Counted from the first letter of the stretch, positions 1 to 10,235 are shown. The stretch: 41,594 nt of DNA from Aurantiochytrium sp. KH105 (GCA_003116975.1 BGKB01000303.1:1-41594); one strand, 5' to 3'. A program made the numbers and translations. Notes: a model not told the origin generated them from the letters alone.

Positions 1-797
1 TGCTCTGCCGCTTTTTGTTGCTCCTCGATTTGGGCTTCGATATCAATTTTGCGGCCAAACTCGTCGCGAAACACGGTTTGTGGTGGTGGCGCAGACGATC
101 TTGACGCGGGCGAAGACGCTGGCGAGGATGCAGACGAAGAACTGTCCGAGGACGCCGAGTCAAGCCGTGGTCTCCGTCTGACAGGGCTAAGATCTCGCAC
201 AGGTCCGCCTGGTCGCGGAGACACAGATGCCCCAGATGCCGCTGATGAAGACGACGAGGAGGCGGATGAAGCGTCTGACCCGGAGCGAGCACGTGAACGA
301 CGCCGAGGAGGACTCAGATCTCGGGCCATGGTTGTTGACAACTTGGGAGTATTTTGCGCAGACTCTTCAGAGTCCGAGTCATATCGCTGACGCTTGCGAC
401 CGCGCGATGCTACCGATGAAGTCGACGACGCGGGCGAGGCCTTGATACCGTCGACGTTGACGCGCTTGCCGTCGTCATCTTCGGAGTCCGAGTCGAGCCG
501 CTGGCGCTGCAAGTGCGGCGTTGCCTGTGCCTGTGCCAAAACGCTCAGATCAGAATCCTTGACCCTGGTTGCTGGAGCCGTTGCATTCTTGTACGGGACG
601 TCTTGATGGTCCTCGTTGGCCTCTGCCGCCGGGCCGTAGCGGGCAGCGAGCTCCTGAGCGGAGAGTCTGTGACCTTGTGGGCCTCTGCGGCTGCTCTTTT
701 TCGCCTTCTTTTCCTTTTTTGCTTTTTTCGCTTTCTTCGCCTTCTTTGCTTCGCGTCTGCGCGATGAAGCCTCGCCGCCCTCCGCGTCGCTGCTCAT
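1..797 (-). CDS. BUD13: BUD13-like pre-mRNA splicing factor, N-terminal part (runs off left edge)
   Basis: An open minus-strand frame from the ATG at 797 to the window edge gives 265 codons without a stop. Residues 15-36 are a Lys/Ala-rich basic stretch. The middle is Ser/Asp/Arg-rich and repeats RYDSDSE/RLDSDSE and DLSPPRR/DLSPVRR, the style of repeat typical of BUD13 proteins. Just before the edge comes TVFRDEFGRKIDIEAQIEEQ, which matches the start of the conserved BUD13 C-terminal block (VYRDxxGRK). Known role of the family: the RES complex with Snu17 and Pml1, bound to the activated spliceosome in the nucleus. The C-terminal part that binds Snu17 lies outside the window. The gene is divergent from the myotubularin gene. 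Identity rests on motif recognition; the low-complexity middle alone would not suffice. The start is the first ATG of the frame, and an upstream exon cannot be excluded. Confidence 0.72.
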   Translation of the reverse strand, partial: MSSDAEGGEASSRRREAKKAKKAKKAKKEKKAKKSSRRGPQGHRLSAQELAARYGPAAEANEDHQDVPYKNATAPATRVKDSDLSVLAQAQATPHLQRQRLDSDSEDDDGKRVNVDGIKASPASSTSSVASRGRKRQRYDSDSEESAQNTPKLSTTMARDLSPPRRRSRARSGSDASSASSSSSSAASGASVSPRPGGPVRDLSPVRRRPRLDSASSDSSSSASSPASSPASRSSAPPPQTVFRDEFGRKIDIEAQIEEQQKAAE

Positions 798-1025
798 GCT
801 GCCGCCCGGAGCGGGCTTCCGGCACTGCTCGGGTTGCCGGCGTCCCCTTCTTGCTTGTCCTTTTGTCTGGATGCTTACTGTTAGTCGGCCAGCTGCTGCG
901 AGCCGCCGCGAGCAGGATTTTAAAAAAAAATTCTTGCTTGCTTTCTTGCTTTTGCTTGCTTTTCTTTCGACATTTCTCTTCTTCCTTCAAAGTCACGAGG
1001 GGCCTTGCGAAGATCGTCGAAGCGG

Positions 1026-1973
1026 CGCTTGCGACACGACCTTCCCTGGCTTCGATTTCTTGCAGACTCTTTTCCAAATTTGTTTGGTGAGAATCGAGGA
1101 AAGCCGAAGAGGCAAGGTTAGAAAAAGTAGAGAAAAGCCCGGTGCAAAGCGGGCTTTGGGGTTTTGCTACACGAGCTTTGCCGCAGACTCTTTAGTCACT
1201 ATTGGTTCAAAAGCTGTCGTTTGTAGTAAAGCAATCGTGGGCAGTAAAGTCTGGGCCGACCCGCCTTCCCAGCGCACAAAGAACGAGACAGGAAACATGG
1301 ACTCCATCCTCCCTCGCGTCGCACGACAGTACTTGCGGAGAGCATCGTAGCAACGCTTGCAACACGACTTTTCTTGGTTTCGATATCTTGCAGACTCTTT
1401 TTCGCTTTCGTTCGGTGAGAATTGAGGAAAGCCGAAGAGGCGAGGTTAGAATAAGTTGATAAAAGCCCGGTGCAAAGCGGGCTTTGGGGTTTTGCTACAC
1501 GAGCTTTGCCGCAGACTCTTTAGTCACTATTGGTTCACAAGCTGTCGTTTGTAGTAAAGCAATCGTGGGCAGTAAAGTCTGGGCCGACCCGCCTTCCCAG
1601 CGCACAAAGAACGAGACAGGAAACATGGACTCCATCCTCCCTCGCGTCGCACGACAGTACTTGCGGAGAGCATCGTAGCAGCGCTTGCAACACGACTTTC
1701 CTTGGTTTCGATATCTTGCAGACTCTTTTTCGCTTTCATCCGGTGAGAATTGAGGAAAGCCGAAGAGGCGAGGTTAGAAAAAGTAGAGAAAAGCCCGATG
1801 CAAAGCGGGCTTTGGGGTTTTGCTGCACGAGCTTTGCCGCAGACTCTTTAGTTACTATTGGTTCACAAGCTGTCGTTTGTAGTAAAGCAATCACGGGCAG
1901 TAAAGTCTGGGCCGACCCGCCTTCCCAGCGCACAAAGAACGAAGCAGACTCCATCCTCCCTCGCGTCGCACGA
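1026..1973. repeat. Three tandem copies of a 328-bp unit
   Basis: Units begin near 1026, 1354 and 1682; both spacings are exactly 328 bp. The third unit has a short deletion of about 13 nt near 1940, where the others read ACAGGAAACATGG. Each unit contains a perfect 8-bp inverted repeat, AAAGCCCG...CGGGCTTT with an 8-nt loop (first copy near 1134-1157), followed by GGGGTTTTGC. The units differ by scattered substitutions, so they are not very recent. The hairpin could be an RNA structure or simply an inverted repeat. I do not recognise a known RNA in the unit. Confidence 0.85.
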
Positions 1974-2079
1974 TGGGCCTCGCCACATCGGCCGTGGTCG
2001 GGCCTAACGAACCAACCTCCCCTGACAGTGAGCTAGCTAGCTCTCTCTCCCTCGCTCTGTGTCTCTCCTTGCCGGCGGC

Positions 2080-2290
2080 AGAAGCTCAATCCAGGCGGCG
2101 GCGCAGCGAAGCAGGCGGCGGCGCAGCGAGGCAGGCGAGGTGCGCGGCGCGGCGGCGGCGCGGCGGCGAGACCCAGCGGCGGCGCGAGACGCGGCCCTTG
2201 GCGCAAGGGAAGAAAGAGCTCCTGCCGCGGGGCGGAGCGGAGGCGGCGCGCGACGAGGCTCTCGCTCGGCATCGGCGCGAGGAGATTTCC
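2080..2290. repeat. GC-rich low-complexity tract with ~20-bp direct repeats
   Basis: GCGGCGGCGCAGCGARGCAG occurs twice in direct succession from about 2096. Irregular GCGGCGGCG and GCGCGGC runs follow. It lies about 370-580 bp upstream of the myotubularin start, so it is probably promoter or 5' leader DNA of the CpG-rich kind. Similar tracts precede other genes in the window (19.5-20.2 kb, 27.3-28.0 kb, 36.2-36.4 kb). Confidence 0.6.
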
Positions 2291-2656
2291 TCCTTTCTTA
2301 GTTTTGCTGGCCTTGGCCTTCCTTTCGCGCAGCCGCGGCAACGGAGCGCGTCTGCTGCGCGAGACTCGCGCGGCGCGGAGAAGAGCCGCAGAGCGTGGGA
2401 GCAAATTATCTGGCGGGGCCGCGCTGCAGGGTGCGAGGTCACGAGAAGAAAGGAGCGTGGACAGCAAAGTCTGCGGCAAGCCCTTGCTATTCTCACAACG
2501 ACCCTCGAGGGCAAGTTTTCAAGGGCGACGAGGAGGACGAGAACGGCGCCCTAGTCCGAGTCGTCAAGGGCAACGTCGTAAGATCGGAGACGTTCTTGCA
2601 TCGTGCAGTCTCGTCGAGCGCGGGAAGGGAGATTCCTGTCTTGCTCAAAGCAAAGC

Positions 2657-4465
2657 ATGGCCGGACAAACGACGGGCAGTGCGACCTCCGTGGGCGCGGC
2701 CCTCGTGAGCGGTGAGCGGGTCCTCTTTGCTGCTCAAATGGCCCAGCGAGACGAAGACGAGAACGGCAGAGACTCGGGATTTTTCCAAACAGGCGGAAAT
2801 GACGCTGACACGTCCACGGCACCCGAGTGGGTGACGGTGACCTCTTTTCGAATTTGCGTCGGTGGACCAGCGCCTCGGGAAGTTCCTCTTGGCGCCATCT
2901 CATCGGCCAAGGCGTCTCACGGCTCTGTTCACGTCCAGACGCGCGGACCGTTGCACATCAACGTAGCGTTTGCCAAACCAGAAGACGCGACCAAGGCGGC
3001 CCAGGTGATTCGCCACGCGGCAACCGTCGGCAAAGATGAGAGCATGAGCGCAATCGCGCGAGCAAAGCTGCTCTGCCCGAACGAGGCTGCCCGCGAAGGG
3101 TGGCGTCTATACGATGATCGCGCAGAACTGACGCGTCAAGGCCTTCCGAACTACTTGCGCATCTATGACCAAACGGAGGCCTACAAATTGTGCAAAAGCT
3201 ATCCCCGATTCCTTGCTGTTCCAGCATGTGTTAGCGACGAGGTTCTTCAAGCCTCAGCCGCTTTTCGAAGTGGCGGCCGTCTTCCCGTTGTGACGTGGAT
3301 TCATCCACGAACGCGTGCCGTCATGGCACGCAGCGCCCAGCCCCTCGTTGGCATTCGGAATCAAACGTCCGACATGGATGAGTTGCTCGTCGAGGCGCTC
3401 ATGATGCCGGACCCGAACGCACCCCCGGCATCCCCCAGTTCGAGCGTGACAACGACGACAGCGGACACTGTGGCTGGTACTGCGCCACCAAAATCGGGAG
3501 TCGTCGACGGCTCTCTTGCCAATGAGCCAAGGGTGCAGCCAAGGTCCATTCCCAAGAAGAGAAACGAGGATCGCAGCGTGCAGCAGTTTGTGGCCAACGT
3601 GTGGAGCAACATTTTTTCTGCTGAAGAACACGGTTACGTGATCATGGACGCGCGCAGCCAGATTGCAGCAATGGGCAACGCCATGATTGGCAAGGGAACA
3701 GAGAACCCAAACAACTACAAGGGCGCTCGCGTGGTCTTTAATGGAATCGAGAACATTCACGCCCTGCGCACTTCGTATCTTCGTTTAGTGCGCCTTGCGC
3801 AAGACGATAATTTCGAAGGGGATTTCTATGCTGCTGTCGTGGACTCGGGATGGGTACAGCACGTCAAGGCTGTTTTGCGTGCGTCGGTGCGTCTTGCGGA
3901 AATGCTCGATGTCGAAGGCGTGTCTGTGCTCACGCACTGCTCGGACGGTTGGGACCGCACCGCCCAAATGTGCGCCCTCGCGCAGCTCATGTGCGACACG
4001 CACTTTCGAACGCTCGAGGGTTTTGCAGTCCTTGTAGAGAAGGAGTGGTGTGCCTTTGGCCACAAGTTTCGCCACCGCTGTCGCAACGCTACGAGCGACC
4101 AAGAATTTTCTCCCGTCTTCTTGCTCTTTCTCGACTGTGTGCGTCAGCTTCTTCTTCAATTCCCCCGTGCCTTCGAGTTCAATACCGACTTTCTTCTCTA
4201 TCTCGCGGATGCGACGCAGAGCGACGAGACGGCCACCTTTCTCGCGAATACACAGCAGTACCGTAAGGCGATGGAGTTTTCGACTTCGACAGCCTCTATC
4301 TGGCCCTGCTCGCCTGCCGCACGGGACAAGTTCCTGAATGCGCACTATGATCCAGCGCGTGCCGTGGGCAAACTCATGGTACCGTCGCTGAACGGGAAAC
4401 GCATCAAGTTATGGACAAGCTTCTTTTTTCGCTACGACGCCAACTTTATCTCCGACGCACGCTGA
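2657..4465 (+). CDS. Myotubularin-family phosphoinositide 3-phosphatase
   Basis: A single-exon protein of 602 residues. Residues about 10-130 fit a PH-GRAM domain (VSGERVLFAAQ, then VTVTSFRICV and a strand-rich stretch to IRHAA). Residues about 145-580 are the myotubularin phosphatase domain. The signature HCSDGWDRT starts at His427, with the nucleophile at Cys428 and the P-loop arginine at Arg434, so the enzyme looks active rather than a pseudophosphatase. Other family landmarks are NYLRIYDQTEAYKLC, the IHALRTSY segment and VEKEWCAFGHKF. The family removes the 3-phosphate from PI3P and PI(3,5)P2 on endosomal membranes. Linker residues about 255-300 are Pro/Ser/Thr-rich. The frame is open upstream to 2603 without an ATG, so I start at the ATG at 2657. 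No coiled coil or FYVE domain follows, making it shorter than most animal members. Confidence 0.93.
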   Translation: MAGQTTGSATSVGAALVSGERVLFAAQMAQRDEDENGRDSGFFQTGGNDADTSTAPEWVTVTSFRICVGGPAPREVPLGAISSAKASHGSVHVQTRGPLHINVAFAKPEDATKAAQVIRHAATVGKDESMSAIARAKLLCPNEAAREGWRLYDDRAELTRQGLPNYLRIYDQTEAYKLCKSYPRFLAVPACVSDEVLQASAAFRSGGRLPVVTWIHPRTRAVMARSAQPLVGIRNQTSDMDELLVEALMMPDPNAPPASPSSSVTTTTADTVAGTAPPKSGVVDGSLANEPRVQPRSIPKKRNEDRSVQQFVANVWSNIFSAEEHGYVIMDARSQIAAMGNAMIGKGTENPNNYKGARVVFNGIENIHALRTSYLRLVRLAQDDNFEGDFYAAVVDSGWVQHVKAVLRASVRLAEMLDVEGVSVLTHCSDGWDRTAQMCALAQLMCDTHFRTLEGFAVLVEKEWCAFGHKFRHRCRNATSDQEFSPVFLLFLDCVRQLLLQFPRAFEFNTDFLLYLADATQSDETATFLANTQQYRKAMEFSTSTASIWPCSPAARDKFLNAHYDPARAVGKLMVPSLNGKRIKLWTSFFFRYDANFISDAR

Positions 4466-4863
4466 TCTCTTCTTTTTTACCCTTTCGCAAAGCTATCATC
4501 CGGCTCTGCTTTAGTGTGGGGGGTTGCTCCTTTTGTCTGCAACGGAAGGACGACAAACGATCTTACTATCTGCTGGGCCTACGCGCACTACTCACTGTAC
4601 CAACGCGCATTTGTCGGTAACACGGGCTGCCCAGAGATCCGTTCTTGTTTAGGAACCTGTATACATGAGTCGGAGATTGTTCGATACTCACAATAACGTT
4701 CAAAGAGAGCGCGCGAGAACTCTTGAATGGCCTTGCGTGTGCCAATATGAGCATCGAATCTGGTGGGTGTGCGGAAAGCTCGCCGAATCTTAAGGACCGA
4801 AGGCGAAGAAGCCTGCACAAGCCACGAACCACCTTGATCCCTCGTCCACTGCAACTGGGCTGA

Positions 4864-5853
4864 TCAACATCCTGCTGCTTGATCTTCTGATGAGGAAGCG
4901 TAGGGACCGAGCGTGAGCAGGGCAGAGCCCTTGAGGCCATTAGCCATGAGGTCAATAGCGTCGCTCGTGAGAGGAATAGATCGTGGATCGTTGTCGCCTG
5001 CGTCCAGGCGCATCAAAGCTTTGGGTTTGCTGCGGTGTCTCGCTGCACGAAAGGCGACTTCGGCACCATCGCAGACAAATGTCCCTGAAACGATGAGCCG
5101 ATGTCTCTGCTGATCGGACTCCACTCTGGGCATCTTTTCGGGAAAAGTACGCATGGAATTCAGGACTCGTCGGAGTTGCTGCCCATCAATACCGGGCAGC
5201 GATGAAGTCTCCTTTGGCTTTGGGGTGTCTTCATTGCCAAGTGCGTACATGTTGAGAGTATAAAATATATACAGGACGCAATGTTGATAACCTTGTTCGT
5301 TGACATCCAAAGCGGTCATGACGTGACGCATGAAGTTGGTGCGCAGGGAGCCTTCAAGTGACGAGAAGGCAGAAGTTGTTATGAAATTGCTCGTATCCTG
5401 GCCAATCTTTGAAAGCTGTGTGGTTGCGAGCGGGGCGCCAAATAGGACGTTGATGGTCTCGAGCTCGAGCTCGGGGATCTCGGCGCTCGTTGCAAGCAGC
5501 ACCATGAGACGAATGAACTCCTTTGGTGTCTGCGGAGGTGCTTTGTACGCCGACAAGGCATCTGTTCTTGGGCGTTGAGGGGCCGTAAGGCGTTCTCTTG
5601 CGAGCGCGAACGCAAGAAACCGAGCAAACCAGACTTTGTTTTTGCGCTCGAACGCGTGGTGTGCTAGAACAAGCTTCCACAGTCTCCATGGCGCCTTGGT
5701 CGACTCGGTCCAGCGGGCTTTGGTCTGGAGGAAAAGCACAATGATCGGTTTGCTGAGACCGAGCTCCCCGCACACCTCGTCAGCTTCTCGCTCTTGGTCG
5801 TCCGCAAAGGCATCCCATATGTCCTCGAGGTTTTTCGAGGTTGCCCAGACCAT
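4864..5853 (-). CDS. Hypothetical protein; frame continues past one in-frame TGA to 4588
   Basis: 329 residues from the ATG at 5853. The frame is open upstream to about 5958 without an ATG, so an upstream exon is possible. I recognise no domain. Composition is soluble and mixed, with a likely helical middle (FIRLMVLLATSAEIPELE; MRHVMTALDVNEQ) and a strand-rich C-terminal third. It ends ...SSEDQAAGC then TGA at 4864-4866. The same frame then stays open for 92 more codons to 4588 and still reads like protein (for example RKAIQEFSRALFERYCEYRT). Options are a recent nonsense mutation, a sequencing error, readthrough, or a splice event I cannot see. GTGAGTA near 4700 could be a donor. The gene converges on the myotubularin gene, with roughly 120-400 bp between their ends. 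Confidence 0.55.
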   Translation of the reverse strand: MVWATSKNLEDIWDAFADDQEREADEVCGELGLSKPIIVLFLQTKARWTESTKAPWRLWKLVLAHHAFERKNKVWFARFLAFALARERLTAPQRPRTDALSAYKAPPQTPKEFIRLMVLLATSAEIPELELETINVLFGAPLATTQLSKIGQDTSNFITTSAFSSLEGSLRTNFMRHVMTALDVNEQGYQHCVLYIFYTLNMYALGNEDTPKPKETSSLPGIDGQQLRRVLNSMRTFPEKMPRVESDQQRHRLIVSGTFVCDGAEVAFRAARHRSKPKALMRLDAGDNDPRSIPLTSDAIDLMANGLKGSALLTLGPYASSSEDQAAGC

Positions 5854-5959
5854 TTCAGGCGTTGATCCGTGATCGTGGCTGCGTGGTCGCACTCTGCACT
5901 CGACACAAGCGTAGATAGGTTGTGGCAGACCCGCGAGGCGAGGCCACCATGCCCGCACA

Positions 5960-6817
5960 CAGGTCGGCTGGCGTTTCCTCGCCTGGTCTCGCGCCGCCCG
6001 TCCTACCCGGCCTCGTGCGCGCTCGTGGGTCGCGTTCGCTGTTTGTCCTCTTCGCTAGAGCAGGGACCCCAGAGTGACCTCACTTTCTTGCTCCCCATAC
6101 GTACGTCCGTCCACCTTGGTTTGCTCTGTGCCGGTGAGCGAGAGACCAAAGACAGCAGCCAAAGAGCAGCACACGGCGGCTGGATTACGAAGCAGCCTTA
6201 TGCCGTTCAAGGTTCTATAACTGGGGCCAAAGAGCAGTGAGGTGACGACGTCGAAGTATAACAAACTGATGAATTTGACGTGGAAGTGCTTGTCTTCGCG
6301 CAATGCAATTCCTTGGGCAAATCACCTTCTTCGACGTTCGACGCCAGTGCGAATAACTCACAATCTGTCAGTGACGGTGCGGCAAGAGCAATTCTTACAT
6401 GCGGTGGGGCTCGGCTTGACGCGTCACGAATGCCCTTAAAAAAAGAGAAAGCCCAGAGACGTCCATGGAAACATAGTCAGATATGCCCATGGTTTTCTCT
6501 CCCTTCGCTCGCTTCCTCTCTCTCTCTTTTTTCAAAAAGCACAAGCTTCAAGATGTCGCGTGCTCCCTCTAGCTCCTCTGGACAGAAGAAAAACCAAGAC
6601 TGGGCCTTCGCGTCGTTGCAAAGCAAATTCACCGCCAGCAGATTCAAACCCCGGGAGGCCCCTTTCCTGCGAAAGAGTCCAAACTCCAAACCCATCTGTT
6701 CCATGCTTTGGTGAAACGACCTTGTGAAAGGTCCGCAGGGAACGATGCTATTCATTCAAAGGTGCGCAATCTATGACTCTCCGTGCAACAACAGCATATT
6801 TGAAGTCTCAGCGTATC
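5960..6817. other. Intergenic DNA upstream of the 4864-5853 gene
   Basis: The first 250 bases (C/T-rich on the plus strand) probably hold the promoter of the minus-strand gene. No supported gene was found. Positions 6553-6630 resemble the internal part of the dispersed repeat family (GTGCTCC...AGCTCCTCTG...ACCAAGACT...GCAAAGCA), in plus orientation and truncated. Confidence 0.45.
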
Positions 6818-7090
6818 GAATTTTGGACTGGAAAAAAAGGATTCTGGGTTATTCGAGATCGGCTATGGTGATTTCGAGTCCTGGTTTGACTGGTGTGCAG
6901 AGAAGCTCGAGAGGAGCTCAGGACTTCTTGAGGTTTAACGCCGAGGATACATTCACTGCCGTGACTTTCCTGGCTGTGCCCCTTGGTATGCTGACTGTCA
7001 TGAGAGCTAGATGATGCCCCCCATGGGCGAAACCTTGAAGTCATTTTGTCTATGGCGATCACTCGTGGTAGCGTCATTCTTGCTCCTCGA
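6818..7090 (-). repeat. Dispersed ~300-bp repeat family, copy 1
   Basis: On the minus strand it begins TCGAGGAGCAAGAATGACGC and ends near the GGACTG at 6825-6830. It shares CCATGGGCGAAA (plus strand, 7021-7032), the GTGACTTTCCTGGC block and the terminal GGACTG block with the copies at 10236-10546 and 17088-17400. It is diverged and without an intact frame. Terminal inverted repeats or target-site duplications were not recognised by eye. Confidence 0.65.
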
Positions 7091-7623
7091 TACAGTGCAG
7101 TTGCACAAGACAGACAATTTTGACGCAAGGTCAGTATCCTACGGCGTGGATCGGGATGACGTTTCGCGCGCGCGCAGCCTGGAGTGGAAGAATGTTGCCG
7201 GCCTCTCTGGCACTTTAACCTTTTCTCTCTTTCTTATGATACCGACTTGGTGGATGGAAAAAGTGCACGTTCCAAGGGATGAAGTGTAGCAGCTTGTGCA
7301 TTCGTGTCACGCTCAATCGATTCCTCCATGGGGGCGATCGGAAATGTAAAGATACGGTAGTGCCTAACAAAAGGATACAGCGTCAAGCCTTTGAAAATTC
7401 ACGGCCCAACGATAATCCTTTATTTTTCTGCTGGTCTCATTGGCTTTGAGCATGTTTTCCATAGCGGCCTCAATAAGACTTACTGCAAACGAGTACACAC
7501 ATTTCGAACGAGGACCGGCGTGTGCAGCTGCGCAGCAATCCGAGGCCCGACCCAAATCGATACAAACACTCTGCACGCATGGTTCGCAGCCGAGATCTCA
7601 TGAATCTGGCCACGCGCAAAAAA

Positions 7624-7866
7624 TTAAATCACGTAGACTGCCATTGCCAAATCCTCCAAGCTCACATTCTCCTCTACCTTGCAGCTGCCATCAGATCAAG
7701 AGCCCGCCACCTCGCCAGTAGCTTGCAAACCTTGCGCTGCTTGCTGCAGAAGCATGAATGGCAGGGTGATGCGCACGCCAGCGCTCTCCGCCAGGTGCAA
7801 CACAAACTCTACATTGGGATCTACTTGGCCTTGCAGGCAAAAGATGTGTTGGCCGTGCGATGCAAC
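7624..7866 (-). pseudogene. Coding-like fragment, unrecognised
   Basis: The minus strand reads QHIFCLQGQVDPNVEFVLHL, then about 30 residues of plausible helical protein to a TGA at 7696-7698. It resumes in the same frame (KVEENVSLEDLAMAVYVI) to a TAA at 7624. It looks more protein-like than the competing plus-strand frame. It has no start codon and could be an internal exon or a relic; GTAAGT lies just upstream at about 7868. No family is assigned. Confidence 0.3.
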
Positions 7867-8454
7867 TTACGGTGAAATTAATGTGCGCGATGAAGCATGC
7901 CTTGGCAGTGACAACTTCATGTTTTGCCCCTCCGAGTTTCGGCGGTGAGAACTACTAAGATCACCAACCATCACTATTCGATGAGTTTTCTCGTACGTAA
8001 ACTGAGAGCAAAGCAATGTCGTGCATACGCACCACTCATCTGTCGACAGATCATTTGCTAAGCCTCTTTGATGAACAAAACAAAAGTCCACACAACATCG
8101 CCAAGGGCACTGAGAGGCCACAAACCAAACAAGACAAGCAAAGAGGGCACTATTTTACCTTCTCCAAGTACCCAGAGACCAATTAGAGCACTTGTGATGA
8201 ACTATCCTGCATTAGAAAAGTGATTGTTAAAACAGATCAAAATCGTGTCCTGAAGGATGCTGGCAAAACGTCCAAAACGCTTTAATAGACTCCAGAATGA
8301 GCTGATAGGACATGAAATGTATTCATCCAGGCCTCTTTGGACACTTGAACTACTCACATAGCCTTGGATGTGTAAAATTTATTCCTGAAAGTCAAAATAC
8401 TACCTGAAGACTGTTTCACTTTTCCAAAAATGATAAGTGACATTGTTCAAATTT

Positions 8455-8700
8455 AGCATGATTTTGTAGTAAAATATAATATATAGTCAAAATATATCTA
8501 TTATAAGATAAATTTATGGAAAAAAGTAGTTTCGAGGGTGTTACTTTTATATGTATAAAAATTATTTTGCGTAATGTATATACTTTATCAGATTATTTAT
8601 ATTTTTTGTTGTCAAAGTATATATTCTTTTTCAAAATATGCACAAAGCTTTAAATTACATTTTTTTTAAAAACCGTATTACGTGGCATAGAACAATTTTG
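8455..8700. other. AT-rich island
   Basis: About 245 bases made largely of A and T (TAATATATAG, TTATTTATATTTTTTG and similar runs), in a window that is otherwise GC-balanced or GC-rich. No frame or RNA was seen. Possible readings are a scaffold-attachment or replication-origin-like tract, an insertion of organellar origin, or simple drift in non-coding DNA. Confidence 0.6.
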
Positions 8701-9214
8701 ACAATTCAAAATGGGTCTATATGGACAAAAGAGGATGTGAAGTAGCGTTGAATAGATTTCGGACTGAATAAGAGCCATGAATCAGATAGAAATCCCCGAT
8801 GGATCGGGCTGAGGCCTCGGAAGGCTTCGTTTGTCTTGGCGACATCTGAGATGTATAGAGGGGGGTTTGAAGCTCCAGATCAACAGAAAAGTACAGCATG
8901 CTGGTTTTGCATACATACAAAGCTTCCTTTACAGACTGCAGTCTCTCACGGCTAGGAATTTGGCTTGAAAAGGGCGAATCGAGAATGTTGCAACATTTCT
9001 GAAAATGGAGTTGGTCAGCCCTCGTTCCGGGCTTTAAAAGGTCCAATGCCTGGATGCAGGCTATCATAATGCGCAGCGGCAAGTGTGCTTAATCTTTTTA
9101 CGTGCTAAAAAACGTTAGATTTGCTCTATCCTTCGACATGCATGGGGTAGATAGAAGGTACGAAAGGATACGCTTTCAGGATCGAAGTGCCAGTGCCCAC
9201 CGGCGACACTTTCT

Positions 9215-9514
9215 CTAACGTACAATCCTCACACGAAATTGACTCTCAGAGCCTTGTACTATGCTGCACAACTCACTACGCGAGCGAGCGTGGAGAGTAT
9301 CCCATGTGCAAAGCCACAGACGAACAAGGTTCTGCTGCTCTTCGTCAAACGTGAAGAGTTCGTAGACTCTCGTGATTTGATCGGCACAGTCTGTGGAGGC
9401 ATGCGCGTGCCGAATTAAGAATGACTCTCGGACACGCTGAAGAGGTCCTCGTGGACCTTTGCGCGCAGGAGGATCAACTCGCGCCGAGAGACTTTCGGAG
9501 CAAGTATCGCCCAA
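9215..9514 (-). CDS. Coding-like exon, weak resemblance to DUF4476
   Basis: The frame has a TTG codon at the top and no ATG, so it would be an internal or terminal exon ending at 9215. It reads ...DCADQITRVYELFTFDEEQQNLVRLWL..., resembling the DUF4476 pattern in which a sensor-like helix is followed by L-F-x-F-D and a leucine-rich helix. The rest (DTLHARSRSELCSIVQGSES) would then be the second half. The dispersed repeat at 9541 begins just upstream of the exon, so the gene may have been interrupted. The match is from memory of the family pattern and is weak. Confidence 0.28.
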   Translation of the reverse strand: MGDTCSESLSARVDPPARKGPRGPLQRVRESFLIRHAHASTDCADQITRVYELFTFDEEQQNLVRLWLCTWDTLHARSRSELCSIVQGSESQFRVRIVR

Positions 9515-9540
9515 TAGTTGAAGTGAAGTCTTGCCTGGTA

Positions 9541-9870
9541 TCGAGAAACAAGAATGAGGCCACTACGGGTGCACGCCATGGACAAGATGATATCAACCAC
9601 TCGCCCATGGGGCGCCCCGTCTAGCTCGCACAGTAAGTCAAGGTACCAAGAGAAGGCAGCTAGGAAAGTCTTGGCAGTGGACGTCTCCTAGCTGGTTACT
9701 GTTAGTCTCACAATGTCCTGTGCTCCTCCTCACCAGCTCCTCTGTACATCAGTAAACCAAGACTCAGTCCTGACGCCGGAGCAAAGCAGTCCCATCGTGA
9801 CAAGACCCGAAACATCAGTAGCCGATAGCCGATCTCAAGTAAACCAGATTCCCATTTATACAGTCCAACA
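9541..9870 (+). repeat. Dispersed ~300-bp repeat family, copy 2
   Basis: It starts TCGAGAAACAAGAATGAGGC and contains GCCATGGACAAGATGAT, CGCCCATGGGG and CTCACCAGCTCCTCTGTACA. It ends near CAGTCC at 9861-9866. It is colinear with the copy at 17088-17400. Confidence 0.75.
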
Positions 9871-10235
9871 CCCAATATCAGGGGACAGATGAGAAAGTGA
9901 TGATGAACGAAATAAAATCGTAGAAAAGGATCCCCTCTCCCGTGCATGTGCACGAGAGTGGCTACGAAAGGCAGCAAAGTTTTCGCTATGCTGTTCGGAG
10001 ACTTGTAAGAAAAGCGATTATCTTGCTGACGACAAATGATCAATTTTGTCGGCAAGGATTCTGGAGTAACAGAACGCAAACTCCATTTCCAACACCGCTA
10101 AATGGAGAACAGGCACGCCACGACACATTCTGACCGAGGTCATCACTTCTTGAGGGACTAATGGGGGCACTTGCGTTATGCATCATGCATTGTCGCCTTG
10201 ATATGCTTTCATGATGTTGACCGCATTTTGAAGAA

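Larger units (their letters stand above)
798..2656. promoter_or_regulatory. Divergent intergenic region between BUD13-like and myotubularin genes
   Basis: About 1.86 kb separates two divergent start codons, so promoters and 5' leaders of both genes should lie here. It contains T-rich runs near 905-985, three 328-bp tandem repeats (1026-1973) and a very GC-rich tract (about 2080-2400). The repeats carry ATTGG (CCAAT-box complement) at about 1200, 1528 and 1857. No convincing coding frame was seen; the overlapping open frames follow the repeats or the GC bias. No TATA box is assigned. Confidence 0.5.

Noticed and set aside
1134..1157. Hairpin in the 328-bp unit as a histone 3' stem-loop or bacterial terminator
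   Set aside because: It does not match the histone stem-loop consensus, and the setting is eukaryotic. Kept only as an unexplained inverted repeat.
1973..2554. Open frames on both strands over the GC-rich tract upstream of myotubularin
   Set aside because: Repetitive GCGGCG composition gives Arg/Ala-rich frames on each strand, and they lie in the 5' flank of a real gene.
8717..9082. 121-codon minus-strand frame
   Set aside because: Sequence is mildly protein-like but has no motif, no support from neighbours and lies in repeat-rich DNA.
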